Shown in pieces: positions 36,626 to 46,200 of a stretch of 64,000 bases of DNA. Numbering within the stretch: the first letter of the stretch is position 1; each line of letters begins with the position of its first letter. Origin of the DNA: Pseudotabrizicola sediminis (GTDB taxonomy: Bacteria > Pseudomonadota > Alphaproteobacteria > Rhodobacterales > Rhodobacteraceae); contig NZ_RPEM01000006.1 in NCBI RefSeq assembly GCF_004745575.1, positions 30,471 to 94,470 of the forward strand, given 5' to 3'. The position numbers and the translations under genes were made by a program. The notes under the pieces were generated by a model. That model was not told the DNA's origin and searched no databases. It saw only the letters and a program-made list of their open reading frames with translations.

Positions 36626-38539
36626 ATGACCGACCGACCCAAAACCCCGCTGCTCGACCGTGTGACCCTGCCTTCCGACATGAAGGCCCTGTCCGACCGC
36701 GAGCTGCGGCAACTGGCCGATGAGCTGCGCGCAGAGACCATCTCGGCAGTCTCGGTCACCGGCGGCCATCTTGGCGCGGGTCTGGGCGTGGTCGAACTGA
36801 CCGTCGCCCTGCATGCCGTGTTCGATGCCCCGCGTGACAAGATCATCTGGGATGTCGGCCACCAATGCTATCCGCACAAGATCCTGACCGGGCGGCGCGA
36901 CCGCATCCGCACCCTACGCGCCGAAGGCGGGCTGTCGGGCTATACCAGACGCTCCGAATCCCCGTACGACCCGTTTGGTGCTGCCCATTCCTCCACCTCT
37001 ATCTCGGCGGCCCTCGGCTTTGTCATGGCCGCCGATCTGGGCGGCGACCCGGGCGATGCGGTGGCCGTCATCGGTGATGGCTCCATGAGTGCAGGCATGG
37101 CGTTCGAGGCCATGAACAACGCGGGCCACCTGAAAAAGCGGCTGTTCGTGGTGCTGAACGACAATGAAATGTCGATCGCCCCCCCGGTCGGCGCCCTGTC
37201 CAGCTACCTCAGCCGCCTTTATGCCGAAGCCCCGCTGCAAGACCTCAAGGCCGCCGCAAAGGGCGCGCTGGGTCTGCTGCCGCCGCCGTTTCAGGAAGGC
37301 GCGCGCCGGGCCAAGGAAATGCTCAAGGGCATGGCCATGGGCGGCACCCTGTTCGAGGAACTGGGGTTTTCCTACATCGGCCCGATAGACGGCCATGATC
37401 TTGACCAGCTGCTGCCGATCCTGCGCACCGCAAAGGCCCGCGCCACCGGCCCGATCCTGCTGCATGTGCTGACCAAGAAAGGCAAAGGCTACGCCCCGGC
37501 CGAAGCCGCGCGTGACCGGGGCCACGCCACCGCCAAGTTCGACGTCCTTACCGGGGTGCAGGCCAAAGCCGCCAGCAACGCGCCCAGCTATACCAAGGTC
37601 TTCGCACAGTCGCTGATCAAGGAAGCCGAGCGTGACGACAAGATCGTCGCCGTCACCGCCGCCATGCCCGATGGCACCGGCCTGAACCTGTTCGCCGACC
37701 GCTTCCCCCGCCGCTGTTTTGATGTCGGCATCGCCGAACAACACGCCGTCACCTTCTCGGCGGGCTTGGCTGCAGGCGGCATGAAACCGTTCTGCGCCAT
37801 CTATTCCACCTTCCTGCAACGCGGCTACGATCAGGTGGTGCATGATGTCGCCATCCAGCGCCTGCCCGTCCGTTTCGCCATCGACCGCGCGGGCCTTGTG
37901 GGCGCCGACGGTGCCACCCACGCGGGCACCTTCGACGTGGCCTTCCTCGCCAATCTCCCCGGCATGGTGGTGATGGCGGCCGCCGACGAGGCAGACCTGG
38001 TCCACATGGTCGCCACCGCCGTCGCGCACAACGATGGCCCCATCGCCTTCCGCTTTCCGCGCGGCGATGGCGTGGGCGTGGAACTGCCTGCGCGCGGCAC
38101 CCCGCTCGAAATCGGCAAGGCCCGCCTCATCACCTCTGGCAACCGCGTCGCGCTGCTCTCGTTCGGCACCCGCTTGCAGGAAACCCTGAAAGCCGCCGAA
38201 AGCCTTGCGCAAAAGGGCCTCGCCCCCACCGTGGTCGATGCCCGCTTCGCCAAACCGCTGGACCGCGACATGATCCTCAACCTCGCCCGCAACCACGAGG
38301 CCCTGATCACCATCGAAGAAGGCGCCATCGGCGGCTTCGGCAGCCATGTGGCACAGCTTCTGGCCGAAGAAGCCATCTTCGACACCGGCCTGAAATACCG
38401 CTCCATGGTCCTGCCCGACACCTTCATCGACCACGCATCCCCCGAGGCGATGTACCGCTCCGCCGGCATGGACGCCGCGAAAATCGAAGAAAAGGTCTTG
38501 CACACCCTCAACATAGCGTCTCTCACGAAACGCGCTTGA
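36626..38539 (+). CDS. dxs: 1-deoxy-D-xylulose-5-phosphate synthase
   Basis: The 637 residues match DXS, the entry step of the MEP isoprenoid pathway (pyruvate + glyceraldehyde 3-phosphate). The TPP motif starts [18 protein letters not shown] (150-152 GDG) and the central [15 protein letters not shown] block is intact. The pyrimidine-binding and C-terminal transketolase domains follow ([13 protein letters not shown]). It is the last gene of the SPFH-nfeD-HDAC-xseB-ispA-dxs chain and the likely flux-setting enzyme for isoprenoids here. Confidence 0.98.
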   Translation: MTDRPKTPLLDRVTLPSDMKALSDRELRQLADELRAETISAVSVTGGHLGAGLGVVELTVALHAVFDAPRDKIIWDVGHQCYPHKILTGRRDRIRTLRAEGGLSGYTRRSESPYDPFGAAHSSTSISAALGFVMAADLGGDPGDAVAVIGDGSMSAGMAFEAMNNAGHLKKRLFVVLNDNEMSIAPPVGALSSYLSRLYAEAPLQDLKAAAKGALGLLPPPFQEGARRAKEMLKGMAMGGTLFEELGFSYIGPIDGHDLDQLLPILRTAKARATGPILLHVLTKKGKGYAPAEAARDRGHATAKFDVLTGVQAKAASNAPSYTKVFAQSLIKEAERDDKIVAVTAAMPDGTGLNLFADRFPRRCFDVGIAEQHAVTFSAGLAAGGMKPFCAIYSTFLQRGYDQVVHDVAIQRLPVRFAIDRAGLVGADGATHAGTFDVAFLANLPGMVVMAAADEADLVHMVATAVAHNDGPIAFRFPRGDGVGVELPARGTPLEIGKARLITSGNRVALLSFGTRLQETLKAAESLAQKGLAPTVVDARFAKPLDRDMILNLARNHEALITIEEGAIGGFGSHVAQLLAEEAIFDTGLKYRSMVLPDTFIDHASPEAMYRSAGMDAAKIEEKVLHTLNIASLTKRA

Positions 38540-38586
38540 CCCTCATCTGTTCATAAATATCCCGGGGGGTCGTCGGATGTTCGCCA

Positions 38587-38602
38587 CTGGTTCAAGAACC
38601 AG
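38587..38602. terminator. Short hairpin between dxs and a GST gene
   Basis: CTGGTTC and GAACCAG form a seven-base stem around AA. It is nested inside a weaker GC-rich symmetry (about 38562-38632). It lies between convergent genes and may help terminate both, though it has no T tract. Confidence 0.4.
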
Positions 38603-38633
38603 CCGGCGACGGGCAGCGCCCCCGGGGGTGCCG

Positions 38634-39299
38634 TCAGAAATCCAGATCGGCGTAATGCGCCGGTGGCGGGAATCCCGGCACCTGATCGGCCAGCAGGGTG
38701 CGGAAACTGGGGCGCGACTTGATCTTGGCATACCAGTCCTTCACCGTGGCCGACCGGTTCCAGTCCACATCGCTGATGTAATCCAGGCACGACAGATGCG
38801 CGGCGGCAGTGAAATCCGCCAGCGTCATGATATCCCCCGCCAGCCAGCGGCGCTGGTCCAGAATCCATGCCATATAGTCCAGATGAAACTTGATCCGCCC
38901 GGCCCCGAACTTCACGTTCTTCGAATCCGGATAGCCCAGCTTCATCACCTTCTTGTTCACCCGCTCATACAGCAGCTTTGACGTGACCTCGGCATGGAAT
39001 TTGTCGTCAAACCAGGAACAGATCCGCCGCACCTCATAGCGCACCTCCGGATCGCGCGGCATCAGCGCGGGCGTCGGAAAGGTCTCGTCCAGATATTCGC
39101 AGATCGCCTGACTTTCGCTCAGCGTCTTTTGCTCCATCTTCAGGATCGGCACCTTGCCCGCCGGGTTGCGGCGCAGGAAATCGGGGCTGGGCTCCCAATA
39201 CCGCTCTTCAACCAGCTCCACCTCCAGCTTCTTTTCCGCCAGCGTCAGACGCACCTTGCGGCAGAACGGAGAGAGGGGGAAATGGTAAAGGCGGATCAT
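38634..39299 (-). CDS. Glutathione S-transferase family protein
   Basis: This 221-residue GST starts MIRLYHFPLSPFCRKVRLTL, with a CRKV-type active-site Cys/Ser near position 12-13. The glutathione-site block is NPAGKVPILKMEQKTLSESQAIC, given in two overlapping strips. The helical C-terminal domain (ADFTAAAHLSCLDYISDVDW) is typical. It is a different GST branch from the one at 26375. The substrate is not known. It is expressed alone between dxs and the gph-rpe pair. Confidence 0.9.
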   Translation of the reverse strand: MIRLYHFPLSPFCRKVRLTLAEKKLEVELVEERYWEPSPDFLRRNPAGKVPILKMEQKTLSESQAICEYLDETFPTPALMPRDPEVRYEVRRICSWFDDKFHAEVTSKLLYERVNKKVMKLGYPDSKNVKFGAGRIKFHLDYMAWILDQRRWLAGDIMTLADFTAAAHLSCLDYISDVDWNRSATVKDWYAKIKSRPSFRTLLADQVPGFPPPAHYADLDF

Positions 39300-39385
39300 G
39301 CAGCACCCGTGTAAAATTTGTGCAACTGATACAGGCCATGCACCCGGGGTTCAATGCGCAACCGCCCCCGGGGTGGCGAGGCCGG

Positions 39386-40057
39386 TCAGTCTGCGCCGGT
39401 TCCGCGCAGCAGGGCGGCCAGTGCCTCGGGCAGGCTGGCAAAGTCCGAAAACGCCAGCGCATGCGGCAGATCGGCCACCGGGGTCTTGCGATAGCCTTCG
39501 GTGAACAGGGCAAAGGGCACCACCGCCGCCAGCGCCGTTGCCGCATCCACCTCACTGTCACCGACATAAACGGTAGACCCCCCGCCCAAGCCCGCGATAC
39601 AGGCATGCAGCGGTGCCGGATCGGGCTTGGCCACCGGCAAAGAGTCGCCGCCGATCACCACGCTGAAAAACCCCTCCAGCCCCAGATCGCGCAGCCCGGC
39701 GCGCGCCGGGGCCACAGGCTTGTTGGTACAGACCGCCATTTGATGCCCGGCCTGCTGAAACGCCGTCAGCGCCGCCACCACCCCCGGATAAGTCCGGGTC
39801 AGTGCCGAGGACGCGGCATTGTAATGGCCCAGCGTAATCCCGACCAACCGGGGATGCGCGCTTGGGTCCATCCCGCAATGCCGGATCACCCGTTCCACCA
39901 GATTGGGCAGACCAAGCCCGATAAACGAGGTCACCGTCGCCAGATCAAGCGGTGCCTTCCCCTCCCCCGCCAGCATCCGCGCGACAGCGGCATGGATGTC
40001 AGGCGCGGAATCGACCAGCGTGCCGTCCAGATCGAACACCAGATGCGTGCGGCTCAC
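39386..40057 (-). CDS. gph: Phosphoglycolate phosphatase
   Basis: This 223-residue HAD hydrolase has motif I VFDLDGTLVDSAPD with the nucleophile Asp, motif II VCTNKP, the motif III lysine in VAKPDPAPLHA and motif IV YVGDSEVDAATA. A C1 cap follows motif I. It dephosphorylates 2-phosphoglycolate, a DNA-repair or Rubisco by-product. The start is GTG, overlapping the rpe stop by four bases. Pairing with rpe is the usual operon in proteobacteria. Confidence 0.93.
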   Translation of the reverse strand: MSRTHLVFDLDGTLVDSAPDIHAAVARMLAGEGKAPLDLATVTSFIGLGLPNLVERVIRHCGMDPSAHPRLVGITLGHYNAASSALTRTYPGVVAALTAFQQAGHQMAVCTNKPVAPARAGLRDLGLEGFFSVVIGGDSLPVAKPDPAPLHACIAGLGGGSTVYVGDSEVDAATALAAVVPFALFTEGYRKTPVADLPHALAFSDFASLPEALAALLRGTGAD

Positions 40058-40743
40058 CGTGCCGCCTCTGCCGCAGCGCGGATGGCGCGGATGTTGTCGC
40101 CATAGGGCGCCGGGTTGCCCACCGATCCGCCCTTGAACACCGCCGACCCCGCCACCAGCACATCGGCCCCCGCCGCCGCCACCAAAGGCGCAGTCTCCAC
40201 CGTCACCCCGCCGTCAATCTCGATATGCACCGGACGGTCGCCGATCATGGCGCGCAAGCGGCGCACCTTCTCCACCTGGCTGTGAATGAACTTCTGCCCG
40301 CCAAAACCGGGGTTCACCGTCATCACACAGACCAGATCCACCATATCCAGCAGATAGGCCACATCCTCGATTCCGGTGCCGGGGTTGATTGCCAGCCCCG
40401 CCTTGGCCCCGGCCCCGCGAATGGCCTGCAGCGTGCGGTGAATATGCGGCCCGGCTTCCAGATGCGCAGTGATCACATCCGCCCCGGCCTGCGCAAAGGC
40501 CTCGATATACGGATCGACCGGCGCAATCATCAGGTGCACATCCATCACCCCCTTGATGTGCGGGCGGATCGCGGCACAGGTCGCGGGCCCAAAGGTGATG
40601 TTGGGCACGAAATGCCCGTCCATCACATCCACATGCACCCAGTCACAACCCTGCGCCTCGATCGCCGCGCACTCCGCCCCAAAATTCGCGAAATCGGCGG
40701 CCAGAATCGACGGCGCGATCTTGATGTTGCGGTCAAATGTCAT
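40054..40743 (-). CDS. rpe: Ribulose-phosphate 3-epimerase
   Basis: The 229-residue TIM barrel shows APSILAADFANFG, the metal-site motif VHVDVMDGHFVPNITFG, DVHLMI and the phosphate-binding VHIEIDGGV...GADVLVAGSAVF. It interconverts ribulose 5-phosphate and xylulose 5-phosphate in the pentose phosphate pathway. I chose the ATG at 40743, six bases after AGGAGA. The earlier ATG at 40749 abuts it. It is coupled to gph. Confidence 0.97.
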   Translation of the reverse strand: MTFDRNIKIAPSILAADFANFGAECAAIEAQGCDWVHVDVMDGHFVPNITFGPATCAAIRPHIKGVMDVHLMIAPVDPYIEAFAQAGADVITAHLEAGPHIHRTLQAIRGAGAKAGLAINPGTGIEDVAYLLDMVDLVCVMTVNPGFGGQKFIHSQVEKVRRLRAMIGDRPVHIEIDGGVTVETAPLVAAAGADVLVAGSAVFKGGSVGNPAPYGDNIRAIRAAAEAAR

Positions 40744-40832
40744 CTGCATTCTCCTATCAGCCCGTTCAAACTCGCAACCGCTGCCCCCGTCAATGGGGTG
40801 ATCGACGCGCCCCGGCCTTTGCCCGCAGGCGC

Positions 40833-41567
40833 TCACCTGAAACACCCGTCCCGCCCATCCGCCGCAATCGTCTCGGCCCCCGCCATGATCGACCGCGTCC
40901 GGTTGCGCACGAAATTCGACGGGTTCGACGCCGACCGCGCCTTTGGGTCCGGCAGGATCGCCGCCAGCCGCGCCGCCTGCAGCGCGCTCAAGGACCGCGC
41001 ATCGACACCGAAATAATGCTCCGCCGCCGCCTGCACCCCGAACACACCCTCGTCGAACTCTGCAACGTTCAGGTAAACCTCCAAAATCCGTTCCTTCGAC
41101 CAGATCAGCTCCACCGCCGGGGTCAGAACCCCCTCCATCGCCTTGCGCAGCCACGACCGGCCGTGCCACAGGAACACGTTCTTCACCACCTGCTGGCTGA
41201 TGGTCGATGCCCCCCGACTGCCACCTTCCGCCACTGCCGCGCGGATGGCGTTCATGTCGAACCCCCAGTGCAGGCAGAAGTTCGCATCCTCCGCCGCCAC
41301 CGCCGACCGGCCCATCACCGGTGCGATATTGTCAAACGCCACCCAGTCCCGCTGCAATCCACCCACCCGGGCCGATTCCTGCAACTGGTAGATATTGACC
41401 GGCGGGTTGAGGAAGGAAAACAGCAGCACCAGCACCGCAAAAAACCCGGCCACCCCCAGCACGCCCCGCACCGCCCAGCGCAGCACGCGCCTGCGCAGCG
41501 CGCGGGCGGGCACCAGCAGCGGCGCGGCATCAGTGCCCTTGCGGGATTTTCGGGGTGAACTGGCCAT
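40833..41567 (-). CDS. mtgA: Monofunctional biosynthetic peptidoglycan transglycosylase
   Basis: The 244-residue GT51 enzyme has an N-terminal basic region and one membrane helix (about 33-53, GVLGVAGFFAVLVLLFSFL). It then shows the catalytic block AVAAEDANFCLHWGFD with the catalytic Glu, GASTISQQVVKNVFLW, and the second catalytic region LEVYLNVAEFDEGVFGVQAA. It polymerises lipid II into glycan strands without a transpeptidase domain. The length is normal for MtgA. Confidence 0.95.
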   Translation of the reverse strand: MASSPRKSRKGTDAAPLLVPARALRRRVLRWAVRGVLGVAGFFAVLVLLFSFLNPPVNIYQLQESARVGGLQRDWVAFDNIAPVMGRSAVAAEDANFCLHWGFDMNAIRAAVAEGGSRGASTISQQVVKNVFLWHGRSWLRKAMEGVLTPAVELIWSKERILEVYLNVAEFDEGVFGVQAAAEHYFGVDARSLSALQAARLAAILPDPKARSASNPSNFVRNRTRSIMAGAETIAADGRDGCFR

Positions 41568-41619
41568 ACCCCGTTAGGCCTCAAGCGGCGCGCGGGGTCA
41601 AGACGCGACGCGCCAAAGA

Positions 41620-41643
41620 AAAGGGCCCCGCGCGGGACCCTTT
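41620..41643 (-). terminator. Terminator after gltB
   Basis: AAAGGG and CCCTTT flank an inner CCCGCGCGGG self-complementary core with one mismatch. Read leftward it is followed by TTTTCTTT. It sits 19 bases past the gltB stop. Confidence 0.8.
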
Positions 41644-41661
41644 GTTATCTTGCGCCGGACC

Positions 41662-44600
41662 TTACTCTGCCGGAACCTTCACCGCCTCGTCGCTCAGCGG
41701 GTGGGGCAGATGCACCAGCATTTCTGTCGGGCAGACCTGCAGGAAATTGGCCCGCTCCGCCTCCCAGTCCGACAGGATCGCGGCTGCCTTGCGGCTGCCG
41801 GTTTCGCGCGCATGCGCCTCGATCAGACTGCGCAACTGCCGGTCCCAATGCGGATGGCTGACAGCACAGGTGACCAGCGATTCCATGTTGATGAAATCTT
41901 CCGCCACGTCGTCCGGGTCATACAGATAGGCCATGCCCCCGGTCATCCCGGCACCAAAGTTCGCGCCGATCCGGCCCAGAATCACCGCGATGCCGCCGGT
42001 CATGTATTCACACCCGTTCGACCCACAGCCTTCGACCACCACATTCGCACCCGAATTGCGCACGGCAAACCGCTCTCCGGCCCGACCGCTGGCAAACAGA
42101 TAGCCATCGGTTGCGCCATACAGCACCGTGTTGCCGATGATGGTGTTTTCCGACGCCTCCAGCGGCGACGACATCACCGGCCGCACCACGATGGTGCCCC
42201 CCGACAACCCCTTGCCAACATAGTCATTGGCGTCGCCCATCACCTCCAGCTTCAACCCGCGCGCGGCAAAGGCGCCCAGCGACTGCCCCGCATTGCCGGT
42301 CAGCTTCACCGTCAGGTGGTCGGGCTGCAAGCTGTTGCGCATGCCGAACTTGCGCACGATATGGCTGCTGGCCCGCGTGCCTATGGTGCGGTGGGTGTTC
42401 CTCACCGCATAAGACAGCTGCATCTTCTCGCCCTCTTCAAAGAAGCGGGCACCGTCGCGGATGATCTCGGCGTCCAGCGTATCGGGCACCGCATTGCGTG
42501 GCTTGGACCGGTCATAGGTGATCCGGTTCGCCCCATCGACGGTAATCAGCAGGGGGTTCAGGTCCAGATCATCCAGATGCGCCGCACCCCGGCTGACCTG
42601 CGTCAGCAGATCCGCCCGCCCGATGATCTCGTCCAAAGACCGCGCGCCGATCCCGGCCAGCAGTTCGCGCACTTCCTGCGCGTAGAAGGTGATCAGGTTC
42701 ACCACCTTGTCCGCCGTGCCGGTGAACTTGCGGCGCAACTCCTCGTTCTGGGTGCAGACCCCCACCGGGCAGGTGTTGGACTGGCACTGCCGCACCATGA
42801 TGCAGCCCATCGCGATCAACGCGGCGGTGCCGATGCCGTACTCCTCGGCCCCCATCATCGCCGCCATCACCACATCACGCCCCGTGCGCAACCCACCATC
42901 GGTGCGCAGCGTCACCCGGTCGCGCAGGTTGTTCATCGACAGCACCTGATGCGCTTCCGTCAGCCCCATCTCCCACGGCAGGCCGGCATATTTGATCGAC
43001 GTGCCGGGACTGGCCCCGGTGCCGCCATTGTGGCCCGAGATCAGGATGATATCGGCCTTGGCCTTCGCCACGCCCGCCGCAATCGTGCCCACGCCCGACG
43101 ACGACACCAGCTTCACCGTCACCTTGGCGCGCGGGTTGATCTGCTTCAGGTCATAGATCAGCTGCGCAAGGTCTTCGATGGAATAGATATCGTGGTGCGG
43201 CGGGGGCGAAATCAGTGTCACCCCCTTGGTGCTGTGCCGCAGCCGCGCAATCAGCTCGGTCACCTTCATCCCCGGCAGCTGGCCGCCCTCACCGGGCTTG
43301 GCCCCCTGCGCCACCTTGATTTCCAACTCCTCGCAGGCGTTCAGATACTCCGCCGTCACACCAAAGCGCCCCGACGCCACCTGCTTGATCTTGGCGCTTG
43401 GGTTGTCGCCATTCGCCTCGGGCAGGAAATGGGCCGGGTCTTCGCCGCCTTCGCCAGAGTCAGACTTCGCCCCGATCCGGTTCATCGCCACGTTCAGCGT
43501 CTTGTGCGCCTCCGGGCCCAATGCCCCAAGGCTCATGCCCGGCGTGACAAACCGCTTGCGGATCGAAGTGATAGATTCCACCTCCTCAATCGGCACCGGC
43601 TTGCCCAAAGGCTTGATGTCCAACAGGTCACGAATATGGATCGGCGGGTTGGCCCGCATCGCCGCCGTGTACTGCTTCCAGATGTCAAAGCTGGCCCGGT
43701 CGCAGGCCGCTTGCAGCATATGCATGGTCTGCGCTTCCCAAGCGTGCTTTTCACCCGATCGCCGCGCCTTGTAGAACCCGCCAATCGGCAGCACATCCGC
43801 CCCGCCCAGCCAGCCCTTGGCGTGTACCTCTTCCAGCTTCTGCTCGATGCCGGTCAGGCCGATGCCCGAAATCCGGCTGTGCATGCCGGGGAAATACTCG
43901 GCCACCATGGCGCGGCTCAGCCCCACCGCCTCAAAGTTCAACCCGCCGCGATAGCTGGAGATCACCGAAATCCCCATCTTCGACATGATCTTCAAGAGGC
44001 CACCGTTGATCGCGTCACGATACCGCCGCATGGCATCGGTCAGACTGCCATCCAGCAGCCCCCGGCTGATCCGGTCGGCAATGCTGTCCTGCGCAAGGTA
44101 GGCGTTCACCGTGGTCGCCCCGCAACCAATCAACACCGCAAAGTAATGCGGGTCGATACATTCGGCAGACCGCACGTTGACCGAACAGAAGGTCCGCAGC
44201 CCCTTGCGCGTCAGCCAGCTGTGCACCGCTGATGTGGCCAGAATCATCGGCATCGGCACCTTGTCTGCGCCCTGATGCTCATCGCTCAGCACCAGATGGC
44301 TGGCCCCCGAGCGCACGGCATCTTCTGCCTCGGCCCGGATGCGTTCCAGCCCCTGCCGCAGATCGTCAAGCCCCGCCGTCACCGGGAAGGTACAGTCGAT
44401 ATAGGCCACTTGTTCGCCGAAATGCCGGCACATCACGTCGAATTCCGAATTGGCGATGAACGGGCTTTCCAGAACCAGAATCTCGGTCTGGCTGGAGTTT
44501 TCGTCCAGCACGTTCTTCAGGTTGCCAAACCGCGTCTTCAAACTCATCACCCGGCTTTCACGAAGTGAGTCAATCGGCGGGTTTGTCACCTGAGAAAAGT

Positions 44601-46200
44601 TCTGCCGGAAGAAATGCGACAGCGGGCGGTAGATGCTCGACAGCACCGCCGCAGGCGTATCATCGCCCATGGATGCGATCATTTCCTTGCCGTCTTCGGC
44701 CATCGGAGCCAGAACCTGCTCCAGCTCTTCCACCGTGAAACCGGCGGCAATCTGGCGGCGGCGTAGATCGGCACCTTCGAACTGCGCGCGTTCGGGCACA
44801 TCATGCAGCAGGCTGTTCAGGTCGATGACCTTTTCGATCCACTCGCCATAAGGGTTTGACGCCGCGAGTTTGTCCTTCATCTGCGCGTCGTGATAGAGCT
44901 TGCCCTCGGCCATATCGACCGCAATCATCTGTCCCGGTCCCAGCGCGCCCTTTTCGCGGATGGTGGATTCGTCCACCGGCACCATCCCCGCCTCGGACCC
45001 GGCGATCAGCAAGCCGTCACCCGTGACCACATAGCGCATGGGGCGCAAGCCGTTGCGGTCAAGCCCGCCACAAACCCAGCGGCCATCGGTCATCGCCAGC
45101 GCCGCAGGCCCGTCCCAAGGCTCCATCACCGCATTGCAATAGGCATACATATCGGCCCAGGCTTTCGGCATGTCGGTCGTGGTCTTGCTCCACGCCTCGG
45201 GCACCAGCATGGTCTTCGCCATCGGGGCCGACCGGCCCGACCGCACCATCACCTCGAACACCGCATCCAGCGCGCCGGAATCCGACGTGCCCGACGGGAT
45301 GATCGGCTTGATATCCTCCGCCGCGTCGCCAAAGTTGTTCGACGCCATGCGGATTTCATGGCTTTTCATCCAGTTGACGTTGCCCTTCAGCGTGTTGATC
45401 TCGCCGTTATGGGCCAACATGCGGAACGGCTGCGCCAGCCACCACTGCGGGAAGGTATTGGTGGAATACCGCTGGTGATAAATCGCAAACGCAGACTCGA
45501 ACCGGTCATCCATCAGGTCGGGGTAGAACACCGCAACCTGCTCGGCCAGCATCATGCCCTTGTAGATGATGCTGCGGCACGACAGGCTGCACAGGTACAG
45601 CCCTTGAATCTGCGCCGCCACCGCCGCCTTCTCGATCCGACGGCGGATGATATACAGCTCGCGCTCGAACTGTTCCTGATCGATGTCCTTTTCACAGCGG
45701 ATCAGAATCTGCTCAATCTCGGGGCGCGTCGCATTGGCCTTGTCGCCCAGCACAGACGTGTCCACCGGCACATGCCGCCAGCCATAGATATAGTGCCCCA
45801 TCCGCAGCACTTCGGCCTCAACAATGGTGCGGCAACGCTCCTGCGCGCCAAAGTCGGTGCGCGGCAAAAACACCTGCCCCACGGCGACCAGCTTGTTGAT
45901 GTCCGGCTCGTGCCCGGTGCGGCGGATCACGTCGTAGAAAAACTTGACCGGGATCTGCACATGAATGCCCGCGCCGTCGCCGGTCTTGCCATCGGCATCC
46001 ACAGCACCCCGGTGCCAGATGGCCTTCAGCGCATCAATCCCCGACTGCACCACCTTGCGGCTGGGCTTGCCAGAAATCGCCACCACCAGACCGACACCGC
46101 AGGACGAATGCTCGTCATCGGCCTTGTACAGCCCGTTGGCGTCCATCCAGGCGCGCTTTTCCTCTTCGGCCTTTACCCAGGCGTCGTCATAGATGGTCAT
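41662..46200 (-). CDS. gltB: Glutamate synthase (NADPH) large subunit
   Basis: The 1512 residues have the full GltB layout. The N-terminal class II glutamine amidotransferase has its nucleophile Cys at C34 in SSCGVGLVVA; this becomes the N-terminus after propeptide cleavage. A central domain, an FMN/2-oxoglutarate synthase domain (GGTGASPGTSIKYAGLPWE) and the 3Fe-4S cysteines in GCIMVRQCQSNTCPVGVC follow. The C-terminus is the GXGXG beta-helix domain. With GltD it makes two glutamates from glutamine and 2-oxoglutarate. I chose the ATG at 46200 with AAGGA. The gene starts inside the end of the secreted-protein gene at 46187. Confidence 0.98.
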   Translation of the reverse strand: MTIYDDAWVKAEEEKRAWMDANGLYKADDEHSSCGVGLVVAISGKPSRKVVQSGIDALKAIWHRGAVDADGKTGDGAGIHVQIPVKFFYDVIRRTGHEPDINKLVAVGQVFLPRTDFGAQERCRTIVEAEVLRMGHYIYGWRHVPVDTSVLGDKANATRPEIEQILIRCEKDIDQEQFERELYIIRRRIEKAAVAAQIQGLYLCSLSCRSIIYKGMMLAEQVAVFYPDLMDDRFESAFAIYHQRYSTNTFPQWWLAQPFRMLAHNGEINTLKGNVNWMKSHEIRMASNNFGDAAEDIKPIIPSGTSDSGALDAVFEVMVRSGRSAPMAKTMLVPEAWSKTTTDMPKAWADMYAYCNAVMEPWDGPAALAMTDGRWVCGGLDRNGLRPMRYVVTGDGLLIAGSEAGMVPVDESTIREKGALGPGQMIAVDMAEGKLYHDAQMKDKLAASNPYGEWIEKVIDLNSLLHDVPERAQFEGADLRRRQIAAGFTVEELEQVLAPMAEDGKEMIASMGDDTPAAVLSSIYRPLSHFFRQNFSQVTNPPIDSLRESRVMSLKTRFGNLKNVLDENSSQTEILVLESPFIANSEFDVMCRHFGEQVAYIDCTFPVTAGLDDLRQGLERIRAEAEDAVRSGASHLVLSDEHQGADKVPMPMILATSAVHSWLTRKGLRTFCSVNVRSAECIDPHYFAVLIGCGATTVNAYLAQDSIADRISRGLLDGSLTDAMRRYRDAINGGLLKIMSKMGISVISSYRGGLNFEAVGLSRAMVAEYFPGMHSRISGIGLTGIEQKLEEVHAKGWLGGADVLPIGGFYKARRSGEKHAWEAQTMHMLQAACDRASFDIWKQYTAAMRANPPIHIRDLLDIKPLGKPVPIEEVESITSIRKRFVTPGMSLGALGPEAHKTLNVAMNRIGAKSDSGEGGEDPAHFLPEANGDNPSAKIKQVASGRFGVTAEYLNACEELEIKVAQGAKPGEGGQLPGMKVTELIARLRHSTKGVTLISPPPHHDIYSIEDLAQLIYDLKQINPRAKVTVKLVSSSGVGTIAAGVAKAKADIILISGHNGGTGASPGTSIKYAGLPWEMGLTEAHQVLSMNNLRDRVTLRTDGGLRTGRDVVMAAMMGAEEYGIGTAALIAMGCIMVRQCQSNTCPVGVCTQNEELRRKFTGTADKVVNLITFYAQEVRELLAGIGARSLDEIIGRADLLTQVSRGAAHLDDLDLNPLLITVDGANRITYDRSKPRNAVPDTLDAEIIRDGARFFEEGEKMQLSYAVRNTHRTIGTRASSHIVRKFGMRNSLQPDHLTVKLTGNAGQSLGAFAARGLKLEVMGDANDYVGKGLSGGTIVVRPVMSSPLEASENTIIGNTVLYGATDGYLFASGRAGERFAVRNSGANVVVEGCGSNGCEYMTGGIAVILGRIGANFGAGMTGGMAYLYDPDDVAEDFINMESLVTCAVSHPHWDRQLRSLIEAHARETGSRKAAAILSDWEAERANFLQVCPTEMLVHLPHPLSDEAVKVPAE

